The position numbers were made by a program, and so were the translations under genes. A stretch of DNA of 64,000 nt from assembly GCF_023159225.1 (NCBI RefSeq), contig NC_063174.1, positions 28,231,983 to 28,295,982 on the forward strand, given 5' to 3'. The notes beneath the pieces are model-generated. The model made no database searches. It saw only the letters and a program-made list of their open reading frames with translations, and was not told where the DNA came from. This document shows positions 45,415 to 57,946 of this stretch, in pieces. Source of the stretch: Perognathus longimembris pacificus. Lineage: Eukaryota > Chordata > Mammalia > Rodentia > Heteromyidae. The number at the start of each line of letters is the position of its first letter. Within the stretch, counting starts at the first letter, position 1.

Positions 45415-45620
45415 TACATATACCGCATACCTAACCCTCCTTTAATTTCATCCCCACAACAACCTTCAGAGTAGCTATTACTACTATATTTAACATAATT
45501 GGAAACAAGCACAGAAAGAATACATCCTTTTCCTAAGCTCATATGGGTTTTTAAGTGGTAGAACTGGGGTTCAAATTGAGGTCTATTTGACTGTAAAGAT
45601 GAATTCTTAATCTCTGCATT
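45415..45620 (-). mobile_element. MIR SINE
   Basis: Plus strand: ccccacaacaaccttcagag, then ttaacataattggaaac, cctaagctcatatggg, agtggtagaactggggttca. This is the reverse complement of the MIR pattern. Confidence 0.65.
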
Positions 45621-45666
45621 CTGAAAGAACCTTTTTCTCAGACTGTTTTACTTGCTGACTAATTTC

Positions 45667-45792
45667 TTTCTCCTTCTCCTCCTCCTTCTTCTTCTCCTCC
45701 TCCTCCTCCTTCCCTCTCTCCCTTCCTTCTTCCTCCTCTTCCTCTGTCTCTTCTTTTCTCCCTCTCTCTTGACCTCCTCCTCTCCTCCTCCT
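45667..45792. repeat. (CTC/CTT)n pyrimidine tract
   Basis: TCC/TTC trinucleotide core with CT-rich flanks. Confidence 0.93.
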
Positions 45793-46290
45793 TATTCTTG
45801 ATAAACATCTTAAATTCTTTACTTAGATTCCCCTCCCACTGTTCTATGACATTTAGGTCACCATCAACCTCTTAGTTATTAATCCACTGAACACTTTCAA
45901 TTCTGGTTGTATGTGAACTCTATGTAACAACTTGGGATTCCTTTCTCCTTTGGATTCCACAGTATTATCCATATCCTTCTCTTAAAAAAATAAATTGTAT
46001 TAGTCAGGGTTTTCTTTCTTTCTTACATTTTTTTTTTAAAAAAAGAGAAACATAATCAATAAAGTATTACAAGTATTACACCTCCAGAAGTGGGCTTTCC
46101 CTGTTCTCTAATCATCCCTAAAACCAGTCCAGTTGACAACCAAAATGAACCAGCACACATGCCTTCTCAGTCCCTTGTGGGAACAGTTCTCAATAATGCA
46201 GAGAAATGGAGGAAAGTGCCCCATTGCAAGGGGAGGCTGAGGTTGTAAGGAGCAATAAAGAGTGGAAACTTGGAATTCAGAAGAAGGAGC
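45793..46290. other. No gene recognised; possible LTR trace
   Basis: The piece 45,999-46,015 (tattagtcagggttttc) resembles the start of certain MaLR LTRs. Too short to be sure. The reverse frame 46,108-46,302 is unsupported. Confidence 0.35.
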
Positions 46291-46510
46291 AGAGCCCAGC
46301 ACTGGTCATTAATGCCTGTTATCCTAAAAGGGAGGCTGAATTATAAGGATCCCAGATTAAAATTGGCCCAGGCAGGAAAGTTTATGAGACTTATTTTCTA
46401 CTAACCACCAAAATTCCAGAAGTGGAGCTGTGTTAGAGTGGGAGCCTTGAGTAAAAAGGCTAACGTAGAGTGCTCAGGCCCTGAGTTCAAGTCATAAAAG
46501 AGGGGTTAGT
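46291..46510 (+). mobile_element. SINE-B, diverged
   Basis: agcactggtcattaatgcct, then gggaggctgaattataagga, tttctactaaccaccaaa, then the tRNA-like unit ending ggccctgagttcaagtc. Small deletions. Confidence 0.8.
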
Positions 46511-47838
46511 TAGGTTATTTAGTTTGGGGCGAGGAAAAAGTTTTATGATGATGACAGTGTCTGGAGAATAAAGGAGCAGGATGTTGATACTTCAGGGAGC
46601 TAACTAATAAGAACAGCAATGAGAGACATGCAAGGTCTCTGTCCTAATGCTCTGCCATTGGAAAGTGTCCAGAGCAGTCAAAAGGTGAGTAGTTTCAGGG
46701 TGTAGGACTCAGAGAACATAGGAGTCTGTGGTCTAGGCATTTGAAGCCTCAGCCTAGTTTTTCTGTGTCCTCTAAGTGAAACCTCTCTCCACAGCAAGGA
46801 GCATTTGAGTTCAGAGCTATGCTTTACTTGACTTGGTACTCAGCATTTAGCACTTCAGTGTAACCAGATATGTAAAGATAATGGAGTGACTTAAAAGTAT
46901 TAATGCTATAACACAGACTCAAGCTTCAGGACTAAAGCCAACACCCCCTTCTTCCCTGGAAGTTACTGTTTAATCAGAGCATTAAGGGGACATTTCCTGT
47001 TAGATTATGTGTGAAGAACACAAAATGTTGGTAAAACCTGACAGGATTCCAGGGAATTTGATTGACATACACATTCAGGTCAGATATTTCAGGCCAAATT
47101 ACATCAACTCACTATAATTACTAGAAATCTACTTCTTATGCTGCCTAAAGCATATGGCTCCCTTTCAAAATGTAAAAGTACCACAACCTTTAGGATGAAT
47201 GCTGTACTGGGGAGTTTGTGACAATGTGCCTGATTAACAGCTGCTACCAATTAGACAGATAGCTGCAAAAAAGATAACTGTCAGAGAGGCAGCCCCCCCC
47301 CCCCACAAGACATGCCTCACAATTTAAGGCCACAGTAACCGAAAAGCAGAGTCTAAATTTAGGTTTGTAAGCTTTTGTTTAAGGAAAAAAGGAATATTGC
47401 TTTCAAATTTATTGTTGTACTACACTATTGCCTACAGTGCACATAAAAGCTTTCCATGAATATATTCAACTATTCATACATCTGTCAAAAGTGAACTGCT
47501 GTAATGTGTTATTTTCCCAGTAACTGAAACTTTGGGCATGGCTTGCTATAAGAAAACACAAATGTGCTGAATTTGAGAATAAAAAGTCCCCAAATAAAGG
47601 AGTAATTATTTGTTAAAAAGGATATAGTTTTACAAGAGACATATAACTTAAATAAACAGTGAATCCTTTTGGATATTTAAAATATAACTTGATTTATAAA
47701 ATTAAAAAAAATTATAGCCATAAAAATTTCAGGGATACAGTAGTGTATCCTGAAGTCAAATATACTTACATATATAAGGAGCACCACATTATTTCATTAA
47801 CATCTTCATAATAGCATAATTTATTAGATTTACTTAGG
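46511..47838. other. No gene recognised
   Basis: 1.3 kb with a C12 run near 47,292-47,304 and otherwise nothing I can name. Confidence 0.5.
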
Positions 47839-47886
47839 TATGTGTATGTGTGTATGTGTTTGCATGTATGCGTGTGTGTGTGTGCA
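47839..47886. repeat. (TG)n/(TATG)n microsatellite
   Basis: Interrupted TG-rich run on the tail side of the next SINE-B. Confidence 0.85.
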
Positions 47887-48112
47887 TGCCAATCCTGGGT
47901 GCTTGAACTCAGAGCCTTGGGCACTGTCCCTGAGCATTTTTGCTCAAGGCTAGCATTCTACCACTTTGAGCCACAGCTCCACTTCCCACTTTTTTTGTGA
48001 TTATTTGGAAAAAAAGAGTCTCACAGACTTGTCTCCCTCGGCTGGCTTTGAAAAACTGTCTTACCCTACTGAGTAGCTAGGATTACAAGCATGCACCATT
48101 GGCAACCAACCA
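47887..48112 (-). mobile_element. SINE-B
   Basis: Plus strand: tgccaatcctgggtgcttga, ctcaaggctagcattctacc, then gagtagctaggattacaagc. Confidence 0.85.
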
Positions 48113-48408
48113 GATTTGCTTAGATTTTTAATATCTCTTTTATAACCCCGAACAGATTTGATTTGTTTAAAATCTTTTAGCCTTAATATTTGGCAACTTA
48201 GAGGGAAGGAGTGACATTGCTCATAAAGAAAAATCTATTCATTACCAGACTTATATAACTGCAAATCCTCTGTATATCACTTTTATAATAACAATAAAAA
48301 CTAAAAATTAAGAAAAATGGATAACTTAGAAATACCTCTATCCGCAACATCTGCTCTAAATTCAGTTTCACATATCAGATTGTGATTTAACATAGAAGAT
48401 AAAAATAC
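48113..48408. other. No gene recognised
   Basis: AT-rich, nothing seen. Confidence 0.5.
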
Positions 48409-48530
48409 TAGCTGGGTGCTGGTGGCTCACGCCTGTAATCCTAGCTACTCAGGAGGTTGAGCTCCAGCGCAAAGTGGTAGAGAACTAGACTGAGTTCAAG
48501 CCCTATGACCACCACCACCAACAACCAAAA
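48409..48530 (+). mobile_element. SINE-B with internal deletion
   Basis: Near-consensus head (gctgggtgctggtggctcac) is joined after gaggttgag directly to the tRNA-like unit (gtggtagagaactag). About 90 bases of the middle are missing. Tail is CCA/CAA-rich. Confidence 0.85.
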
Positions 48531-48704
48531 AGAAGATATATAAGAATCATAATAATTGTATCTGCTCACGTTTCATTCCATAACTACTCAGTTTGTTTTG
48601 GAAAAACATCTAGTTTTTCTACATTCATTTTTCTCTTTAGGGAAGTAATAATTGTGATTTGTCAGTTATTCTCATAGAGTATTCATGAGATCATAAGTTC
48701 TTTT

Positions 48705-48852
48705 GAAAATATTTATTTATTTATTTATTGCACTGGCATGGTCAGACCCTTTTTCATAGATTTTCCTACCCAGGCTGACTTTGAACCATGATCCTCTGGT
48801 CTAAGTCTCCTGAATAGCTAAGATTACAAGTGTGAGGTACCAGTATCTGGCC
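48705..48852 (-). mobile_element. SINE-B head fragment
   Basis: Only the 7SL-like half is present (plus strand: ttcctacccaggctgacttt … gaatagctaagattacaagt) beside an ATTT tail. Confidence 0.7.
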
Positions 48853-48947
48853 AAGATCTCAGGTTCTCATGGAAGGTAGTAATCAGTTTGCGTTCTTTAG
48901 GTTTCTCTAGGAAGTGACACTATAAGGGTTAGAAAATGTGAAGAACT

Positions 48948-49160
48948 GGGGCTGGGAATATGGCCTAATGGCAAGAGTGCTTGCCTTGTATACATGAAGC
49001 CCTGGGTTTGATTCCCCAGCACCACATATATAGAAAATGGCCAGAAGTGGCGCTGTGGCTGAAGTGCAGAGTGCTAGCCTTGAGCAAAGAGAAGCCAGGG
49101 ACAGTGCTCAAGCCCTGAGTCCAAGGCCCAGGACTGGCCAAAAAAAAAAAAAAAAAAAAA
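48948..49160 (+). mobile_element. SINE-A with long intact A-tail
   Basis: ggggctgggaatatggccta start, ggtttgattcc B-box, second unit, then about 21 uninterrupted A (49,140-49,160). TSD gtgaagaact / gtgaataact at 48,938-48,947 and 49,161-49,170. Confidence 0.95.
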
Positions 49161-49170
49161 GTGAATAACT

Positions 49171-51195
49171 ATCTGGTGGTTGTGGGAGTTGTTGCTATGG
49201 GAGAGGACCTTTATAACTTTGTCTGCTTAAGAAAAGGAGAAATTGTAAATATTTTGTAAATAAATTATTTTGTAAATAAATTTCAGGAAAACAATGTTAT
49301 AATAATATTTTAAAAACTTCAGTGAACTAGAATATCCATACTTACATTTCAAGTGTGATCTAAGCCAGCATTTCTTCTTGCTCAAGTTTAATGTTATTTG
49401 TGGCCTTTTAGACGAAAGGCATAAGGTGACATATGATTTTGAATAAATATTGTGATTTCTGACTCTACCTCCATATCCTCCAGTGTTTAAGGTCCAGGGT
49501 ACTAGTGAAGATTCAAAATCCTTTAAAACTTGCTGAATTTGATTAACTTTAACTCCACAATATGTCCTTGTATGCAACTGAATTGCTCTCTGTGAGATGG
49601 AAAACTAGTAGCTTAACCACAGTTCTTTTTAATACTTCCTTTAACAAGGCTTAGTAGCCAAGAACTCACATTTTACTTTTAGTTTAAGAGTTTTGGGGAA
49701 ACTTTAGAAAAGTCAGGAATCAATATACAGGAGATAAAACCCATCAAGCAGCAATAAATCCTAATGTGATTCCAAGACTTGTTTCTATCAAGAGGCTCTT
49801 TGTTGAGTGCCTAGATCAAAATGTTTAATGCTTTCTGGACTTTCCTGGAAGAAAGTCTGCCACATTGCAGCAGATGAGACTAGAAATAATACTGTAAGAT
49901 TCTGTTATTTTTTTATCTTGAGAAAGAGAGAAGAGAAAGAAAGAGAGAGAGGGAGGGAGAGAGGGAGAGAGGGAGAGAGAGAGAAAGAAGAAGAGAGGAG
50001 AGGAGAGAGGGGGACAATCAGTCAAAGATTGTCTTACTAGTCAATCAATGATGGGCAATGATGGGTCCCATATGGCTCATTTGCTTCTGGTATTTACTGT
50101 CAGAGTCCAGGCAACTGTTCATTGGGGTGAGGAAAGAGCTAAAGGATGGGGCTTATCTTTCACTCAGCTAAGTAAATGCATACATAACACTGAAGTGAGA
50201 CTCTTTACTGGATTTTTCTGTATATGTATTGATAATCTGGGACCTGTGACTGTCCATATGCATTCTCCTTTGACCCTTTCTCTGATTCCTTGTCTCCTTC
50301 TTCATCTTATTATTTTGGCTGTGTGGCTAGTTGTCTTCCTTGGAAGTTTCTTGATCTTCTTCTGTTTGGTCTCTTGTTTCGTTATTATCATCTATCAAGC
50401 ATAATAGCACCAGAAGAAATCTTAAGGACTAAGATGACGAAGGAATGAATATATTAGCAAAGGGAGAATCAGACTGTTTATATTCGAAGACTAGTTCTTG
50501 CCAGCTTACAGTCAGTATTTTCTGCAGAATATAATCCTATTGAAAGTTGCCTAACAACACTTCTGAGACTTGATTTCTAACAAAACTTTCTATTCTGTTA
50601 CTTTATCATTGGATTGCTAGAATCTAGGAAATGAAGGAGGAGGGAAAACTTTCATCAGTGCATAGATACTAATTAGGTTGTATAATACTTTACAAATTAT
50701 GTATCTCTCACTAAATATAATAGATGACTAGTAAATAAAACCACATTTGAAACTTTTTTCCAGAAACAATTTTATAAAAATCTATATAGAAAATAATGTA
50801 CTTGTGTGAAAATGTTATAATGAAACATATATCATACAATTAAAATATCTTAAAACATCTTTGTGAAATAGACAGGAGTGTTTATAACTCTTCTCTCTCT
50901 CAGATAGTTACCAAGTTGGAATCAGAAATCAAGCCAATTTACTGTATCCAGGGTTCTTTCCAGTGTGTATGGTTCATCTTACACCCTATTGTTTATTAGG
51001 GAGGAAGTTGCTCTGGTTTGAGCAGCTAGCATGTAAATTGTACCAGAAATCAGAGTAGCTTTTATTTTACCCCTTTAGCTCTCCTTGTTTCTTCAAAGTA
51101 TTACTCACCAGACACTAAGCTGGCATGTTTATTAAATATTTAGTTCACAGCATTATGTTTTCCTTATGCTGTCTTTTGTTCAGGCCCCCCATTTC
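49171..51195. other. No gene recognised
   Basis: 2 kb without a repeat that I can name apart from the GA tract at 49,920-50,011. Plus frame 50,048-50,404 (118 codons) ends in a hydrophobic stretch but has no recognised domain. Reverse frame 49,227-49,577 (116 codons) is AT-driven. Confidence 0.45.
49920..50011. repeat. (GA)n purine microsatellite
   Basis: AGAG/GGGAGA run. The Arg/Glu-rich frame across it is compositional. Confidence 0.95.
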
Positions 51196-51693
51196 CTTTC
51201 TTTTTGTATTGTTAAATTGATGTACAGAGAGGTTACAGTTTCATACATTAGGCCTTGGGTACATTTCTTATACTGTAGATACCTCCTCCCTCATTCACCC
51301 CCCTCCCCCTTTCCCTCTCCCTCCATGAGTTGTTCAGTTGGTTTACACCAAATGGTTTTGAAAGTATTGCTTTTGGAGTAGTTTGTCTTTTTATCCTTTG
51401 TCTCTTTTTTGATATTCTCTTTCACTTCCCTAGTTCTAATACCAGTATATACAGTATCCACCGTACTGGATGAGATACAGGATAGCGTGAGTACAATCAC
51501 ATGAAAGGATACAAGAGGATCATAAACAAAAGAAGCTACAGTTTCACATGGAGTGTTGAAAGTAATAACAACAGTGATATAACACTTGTTTACATAACAT
51601 GGAATTTATTTCACTTAGCATCATCTTATGCGTTCATAAGGGCATAGCTATTAGGCTCTTGTGATCCTGTGCTGTGACTAGCCTAAACATGTG

Positions 51694-53957
51694 CTAATTA
51701 TTCCCTATGAGGAAACCATAGAGTCCATGTTTCTTTGGGTCTGGCTCACTTCACTTAGCATAATTTTTCCAAGTTCTTCCATTTCCTTACGAATGGGAGA
51801 ATATCATTCTTTCTGACAGAAGCATAAAATTCCATTATATATATGTACCACATTTTCCTGATCCATTCATCTAGTGATAGGCATCTGGGTTGGTTCCATA
51901 TGTTAGCTATGACAAATTGTTCTGTGATGAACATTGTTGTGCTGGTGGCTTTAGTGTGTTCTTGTTTGTGGTCTTTTGAGTAGATGCCCAAAAGTGGGGC
52001 TGCTGGGTAATAGGGGAGCTCTGTGTTTAGCCTTCTGAAGAATCTCCATACCGCTTTCCAGAGTGGCTGAACCAGTTTACATTCCCACCAACAATGAAGT
52101 AGGGTTCCCTTTTGGCCACATCCCCTCCAACAGCTGTTATTGTTAATTTTCTTGATATAGGACATTCTTACTGGGGTGAGATGGAATCTCAATGTTGTTT
52201 TGATTTGCATTTCTTGTATGGCCAGAGAAGTAGAGCATCGTTTCATATGTCTCTTGGCCATTCTCATTTCCTCATCAGAGAAGTCTGTTTTTAAGTCTTT
52301 ATCTCACTTGTTGAGGGGCTGTTGGTTCTTTGCGGTTTTGTTTTGGAGGAATTTATTTTTTTAGTTCTGCATATATTTTAGATATGAGGCCTTTGTCCAT
52401 TGTATGGCCAGTAAAGATCTTTTCCCAATCTGTGGGCTTTCTGTTTATCTTGCGAGCTATGTCCTTTGCCCTGCAGAAGCTCTGCAGTTTGATACAGTCC
52501 CATTTGTCCAACCTTTGTAGCATTTCTGGGCCTTTATTAAGGAGTTGTGTCCTGTGCCAAGGAGCCCAAGTGTTTGTCCTATTCCTTCTTGTAGTGTTTT
52601 CAGAATATCTGTATTTATATCACAGTCTGATCCATTTGGAATTGATTTTGGTGCAGGGCGATAATATAAGGATCTAGTTTTAGTTTGTTACAGGGGTTGA
52701 ACCAGTTTTGCCAGCACCATTTGTTAAAGAGGCTTTCTTCCATCCTATTTTTTTAGCTCCTTTATCAAAGATTAAGTAGACATAGTTCTGCGGGTTCATT
52801 TCTGGGTCTTCAATTCTGTTCCATTGGTCTTCAGGCCCGTTCCTGTGCCAATACCAAGCTGTTTTTCTTTCTTTTTATTTATTTATTTATTTTACTACAG
52901 CTTTATAATACAGCTTGAAGTTTGGTATTGAAATTCCTCCAGCACTGTTCTTTCTGCTTAGGATTGTTTTTGCTATTTGGGGTCTTGTATTGTTCCATAT
53001 GAATTTCTAGATTGCTTCCTCTATTTCATTAAAAAGTGGTGTTGGGATATTAATGGGTATTGCATTGAATTTGTAGATAGCTTTTGGCAATATTGCCATT
53101 TTGACTATATTAATCCTCCCAATCCAGGAGCATGGGAGGATTTTCCATTTCCTTAGTTCTGCCTTAATTTCATTTTTCATGGTTTTAAAGTTCTCATCAT
53201 AGAGGTCTTTCACTTCTTTTGTTAAGGTTATTTCTAGGTATTTTATGTTTCTTGAGGCTATTGCAAATGGAGTTGCTTTTCTGATTTCGGCCTTGGTCTT
53301 CAGGTCATTGGCATATAGAAAGGCCGTTGATTTTTGAGGACTTATTTTATATCCTGCTACTCTGCCAAAGTACTGGATCAGCTCTAGTAGCTTGGAAGTA
53401 GAGTCTATGGGGTTCTTTAGGTATAGGCTCATATCATCTGTGAAGAGAGAAAGTTTAGCTTCCTCTTTTCCTATTTGGATCCCCTTTATGTTTTCTTCTT
53501 GCCTAATTGCTCTGGCTAGGAATTCTAGTATGGTGTTGAAGAGGAGAGGAGAAAGCAGACAACCCTGTCATGCTCCTGATTTTAAAAGGATTGGCATTAT
53601 CTTTTCACCATTTGGATTTATGCTTACTGTTGGTTTGTCATAGACTGCCTTTCTTGTATTCAGGAATGTTCCCTGGAATCCCAGTTTTTCCAGGGCTTTT
53701 GTCATAAGTGGGTGCTGGATTTTATTGAACACCTTTTCCACATCTAGGGATATAACTATGTGATTCCTTACCTTGCTCCAGTTGATGTGGTGGATTACAT
53801 TAATTGACTTGTGTATGGTGAACCAACTTTGCATCCCTGAGTCCAGTTTGATCATGGTGTATTATCTTTTTTGGTGACCTGTTGAAGTCGATTGGCCAGA
53901 ATTTTGTCAAGAATTTTTGCATCAATGTTCATCAGGAAAATAGGTCTATAGTTCCCT
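51694..53957 (-). pseudogene. ORF2 remnant of the deleted L1
   Basis: Stop at 51,694-51,696. Going upstream on the reverse strand: cysteine knuckle in 52,267-51,755 (intact spacing), the piece 53,432-53,007 after the FADD region, the RT piece 53,855-53,568 with VISLDVEKVFNKIQHP (motif A Asp kept), ending just after the [11 protein letters not shown] region. All the N-terminal half (endonuclease and early RT) is gone. A TTTA expansion (52,875-52,895) sits in it. Frameshifts throughout. Confidence 0.9.
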
Positions 53958-54789
53958 TTTTGATTGATTTTCCCTCATATGTGATTATTTTCTTTTCCCT
54001 AACAGCTTTAAGGATTCTTTCCTTGGACTCTATTGATCCTGTTTTGATCACAATGTGTTGTTGGCACGTCCTATTCTGGTCTTGTCGCTTTGGGGTTCTG
54101 AATGCTTCTTGTATCTGGATAGGCCTATCCTTCTGGATATTTGGGAAGTTCTTAGCTAATATTCTTTTAAGTAGGTTGCCTATTCCATTGACTTCTTTCT
54201 CTAGGTTTTCCTGGATACCTATTAGCCTTAAATTGGGCTTCCTGATTATATCTTGGAACTCCTGGGGTGATCTGTTTTGCCAATTGGATTGGTTTTGTAT
54301 TGTCTTTTGTTCTTTCTCCATAGATTCTAGGGAATCTTCAGTTTCTGAGACTGGATCCTTTGCTTTATCTAGTCTGGATTGTAGGGTAGCTACTTGATTT
54401 CAAATCTCTCTTTCTTCTGACTTGTCTTTCTTGATGGTTTCTATGTCTTTGCTATAATTTTCTCTTAGATCTTGTATGGACTTCTTTACTTCATCAATTT
54501 GGGTCTGAGTGCTCTCTCTCAGATCTTTTAGCTGGGTAGCTATCTTTTAATTGGACTTTTGAAGTTCATTTATCTTTCTATTTGTGGAGGCCATGAAATT
54601 CCCTATTACTTTATGGATGGATTGATGTATTGATTCAAACTTTTCATTTAACATTTTTATCAGTAGAGTTTGTAGAGCATTTTGAGGGTTCTCTTATAGG
54701 TGTTTGATTGACTGCTCTCCTTCCTGCTTGTTTTGTGTGGCAGATGAGATTCCCTGGCTTGCCATCTTTCTTGTGTTTCTTCTGCCCAT
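53958..54789 (-). pseudogene. ORF1 remnant of the deleted L1, C-terminus lost
   Basis: Start at 54,787-54,789 (MGRRNTRKMA-type N-terminus, reverse strand), coiled-coil-like section with a stop near 54,549, then 54,321-53,932 covering NLRLIGIQENLEKEVNGIGN, RPIQIQEAFRTPKRQDQNRT and the start of the RRM-like fold up to [10 protein letters not shown]. The ITPDFSAET helix and the C-terminal domain are cut off by the deletion that joins it to ORF2. Confidence 0.88.
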
Positions 54790-54847
54790 TTGGATTGGAA
54801 ATGCTAATCTAGAAGCACCTGTGAGCACTGTTTAAGATCCAAAGCAG

Positions 54848-56774
54848 GGAGTAGCGGTGGAGACAGTGGAGGAGCTGCAGACCACTAGCTGCGCTCCCTC
54901 CGACACCATAGTTTTATCACCCCATAGAAACTTTTATGCCTAGAAAGACAGCCAGAGTAAGTTCTAACAGTACAGGGATTCTGGCCAGGAAGGAAAAATC
55001 AACTTTGCTCATCTGAAAACACAGATTTGAGCTCCGGGCAGCATCCCACCGCACAGCACCTGGCACAGCAATCCGCAAGCCGCGCAGCTAAAGCACACAG
55101 CGTAGACCAGGGAGAAATACTCCAGACAGCGGCTGAGCATGGATGACCTGAAATCACAGAGAAAGCGTGAGTACCCCATGAAAGATATTCTCACTCGCGC
55201 CCACAGAGCAGCTTATGGAAGGCAGCCCTTCCCCCACCGCCAGAGCAAAGCACCACTGGCATTGGGTCAGACCAGATTGGAACTAAAGCGGGCCTGGGGA
55301 AAGTGAGGTCAAAGAAGCCATCTTTGAAAAGGGCAAGAGGGACCGAACAGTGAGAGCCAGCCCCGCCCAGGAGAACACTCCCTGCCCAGGCGGGAGGCGT
55401 GTCCTGGGCCACGGCTCAGCCAGAGGTGCCCCTTCGTGCCCGCCAGAATTTCTAAATTTAAAGTGAATGTAGCGAGCAGCTCCCGGTGGCACGGAAACAC
55501 CAGACAGGGGATCAAACAGTTCCTGAGAAATTTAAACAGTCCCATCACAGAGGAAGCCCAATTCCCAGCCTGAACCAGAGCTGCACTCCATAGCCACCTC
55601 CACCAAGGAGGCTGCCCCGCCCAGGAGCGAGTAGCCTCCCCTAGGCAAGCAACTCTTAGTCGGATACCCTGCTGAGTCCACAGCCTATTCATAGCCAGGT
55701 GTTAAAGGCAGCGGTCCCACAGCAGACAGAGGAGCTACGGTTCCTGAGACTCCTCAAGTCCCCATCTACAGAGGATGCCAAGGACTGCCAGCAAGCTGTG
55801 CAAACCACAGAGACCCAGGATTGCACCAACAGAGGTGAAGGATCAGAACAGATCCACCCCCTGAAAACTGAAATCAAGTCAAATACAGCCAAGCAGCAAA
55901 ATAGACTGCAGACCATCGCGAGGAAACCAGAGACTGGGGAAAGACCACCCAACAAGGAAGACTCCATTTTTTTTTTCACTTCTGAAACATCGGCGGTTTT
56001 CTTTTTTTTCTTTTTTTTTTTTTGGTTTTGTTTTCAATTTTTACCTGTTTGTTTTATTAAGTTTTTTTTTTCTTGCTGTTTGTTTGGGTTGTTCCTTTTC
56101 TGTTTTTTTTTTTTTCACATTTTATTTCTTTTTTCTTTTTTAAATAATTTTTCTCTTTTTTGTGCATCTGTCTTTCACTATCTTTACTTTATTTCTCTCT
56201 TTGCGTTCTCTTTCTCTAAAAATTATTTTCCTATGAATAACACCTCCACTCTTTTCTGCTAACTCTCAATTGTCAATCATTTTAACCTTGTTCTTTCTAC
56301 TGATTCTACTCTTCTCCACATTTCCACATCACTGAAACTAAACCAAAACCACCCCCCTCCCCAATACATTTTACTCTATTCTCTTTACTACCTCCAACTT
56401 ACCCTCCTGAATTACTGCCTGGACCTCCAGTTACCATTGACTCCTGGTTATTGGATAGAGGGTATCCCAGCTTAATCTGAGTGAATCAAAGGGGTTCAGA
56501 GAGAAAGCCAGTCATAAAAGAACTTAATATAAAAACAAGAATTGCTTACAGGGTTGTAACAGTAAATAAGTAACTACTTATTACAGGGCCCAGGATTGGT
56601 TGCTATATTGAAATTGTATTCTTTAGGAACACCAAATCTAATTTTATAGACAGGTATACAGGGTATCTGTATATAACTGTGAACTTGTAAAATTTACACA
56701 ACAGTGCTTGGTAAGGGCTGCTTTGGGTCTTAAACGGTGCTTATAGGTGATGGTAGTTGTCATTCCCAGTCCAA
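54848..56774 (+). promoter_or_regulatory. 5' UTR of the complete-length L1
   Basis: About 1.93 kb. The first 1.1 kb is GC-richer and holds two related modules (reverse-strand 'ctgggaattgggcttcctct' near 55,560 and the matching block near 55,740), like the other L1s here. A T-rich stretch (55,964-56,160) and an A/T-rich part lead to ORF1. The promoter role is inferred from position in L1s generally. The antisense frames 55,191-55,979 contain no recognised protein. Confidence 0.75.
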
Positions 56775-57894
56775 ATGGGCAGAAAGAGCACAAGAAAGAT
56801 GGCAAACAATGAAGTCTTATCCCCCACTCAAAACAAGCAGGAAGCAGTGCAGGCAATCAAAAACATAGAAGAGAACCCCCAAAATGCTCTACAAAGTCTA
56901 CTGATAAACATGATAAATGAAAAGTTTGAATCTCTTCAGTCAATTATTCTAGAGCGTGAGGAGGCAAAGCAAAAATTAATGGAGAATTTCATGGCATCCA
57001 CAAATAGAAAGATAAATGAACTTCAAGAGTCAAAAGAAAAGATAGCTAACCAGCTTAAAGATTTAAGAGACAAGACTCAAAACCAAAGTAATGAAGTTAA
57101 TGAAGTAAAGAAGTCCATACAAGACCTAAGAAATGACATGGAAATCATCAGGAAGGACCAGTCAGAAGGAAAAGAGATTCAAAACCAAGTAGCTACCTTA
57201 TAGTCCCGACTAACTGAAGCAGAGGAGCGAATTTCAGGAGCTGAAGATTCCTTAGATTCTATGGAGAAAGATAAAATCAATACAAATCCAGTCCAATCAA
57301 CAAAACAGATCGCTACAGGAGATTCAAGACACGATCAGGAAGCCCAATTTAAGGATATTAGGTATTGAGGAAAACTTGGAGAAAGAGGTTAATGGGATAG
57401 GCAACCTATTTAACAAAATATTAGCTGAGAACTTCCCAAATATCCAGAAGGAAAGGCCTATAAAGATACAAGAAGCATTTAGAACCCTAAACCGACCAGA
57501 CCAGAATAGGACATCCCACCGACATCTAGTGATCAAAACAGGTTCTGTAGAGTGCAAGGAAAAAATACTCACAGCTGTTAGGGAGAAGAAAACAATCACA
57601 TATAAAGGAAAAGCAATCAGAATTACCCCAGACTTCTCAGCAGAGACCATGAAAGCAAGGAGAGCCTGGAATGAAGTATACCAAACTCTAAATAAAAATA
57701 ACTACCAACCAAGAATTATGTACCCAGCCAAACTCTCCTTCATAGCCGAAGGTCAAATAAAAGTCTTCCACAGTAAGGAAAAACTGAACCAATATATCTC
57801 CACCAAACCAATTTTACAGAAAATCTTCAAAGATGTACTATACAGGGAAAATAATCAAGATCCCAATACAGACAGAGAAATGAACCCTAAATAG
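56775..57894 (+). pseudogene. L1 ORF1 (RNA-binding chaperone), broken
   Basis: Begins MGRKSTRKMANN at 56,775; the ATG 18 bases upstream is not shared by the other copies, so I prefer this start. Residues about 25-140 form a Gln/Glu/Lys-rich coiled-coil region. A TAG at 57,201-57,203 and a frameshift before 57,376 break the frame. The distal part (57,376-57,894) is open and contains the RRM-like domain (RPIKIQEAFRTLNR … AIRITPDFSAETMKARRAW) and the C-terminal domain (QPRIMYPAKLSFIAEGQIKVF), ending at a natural stop. In working L1s this protein trimerises and packages the L1 RNA with ORF2p in the cytoplasm. Confidence 0.93.
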
Positions 57895-57946
57895 TAAACA
57901 TCAGATCAAGAAATGGGAAGACACAGCTTTAAGCAAGATACTGATA

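Noticed and set aside
55191..55979. Antisense frames in the L1 5' UTR, considered as an ORF0-like gene
   Set aside because: ORF0 is described for primate L1s. The frames here are not shared with the other L1 5' UTRs in the window and no motif is recognised.
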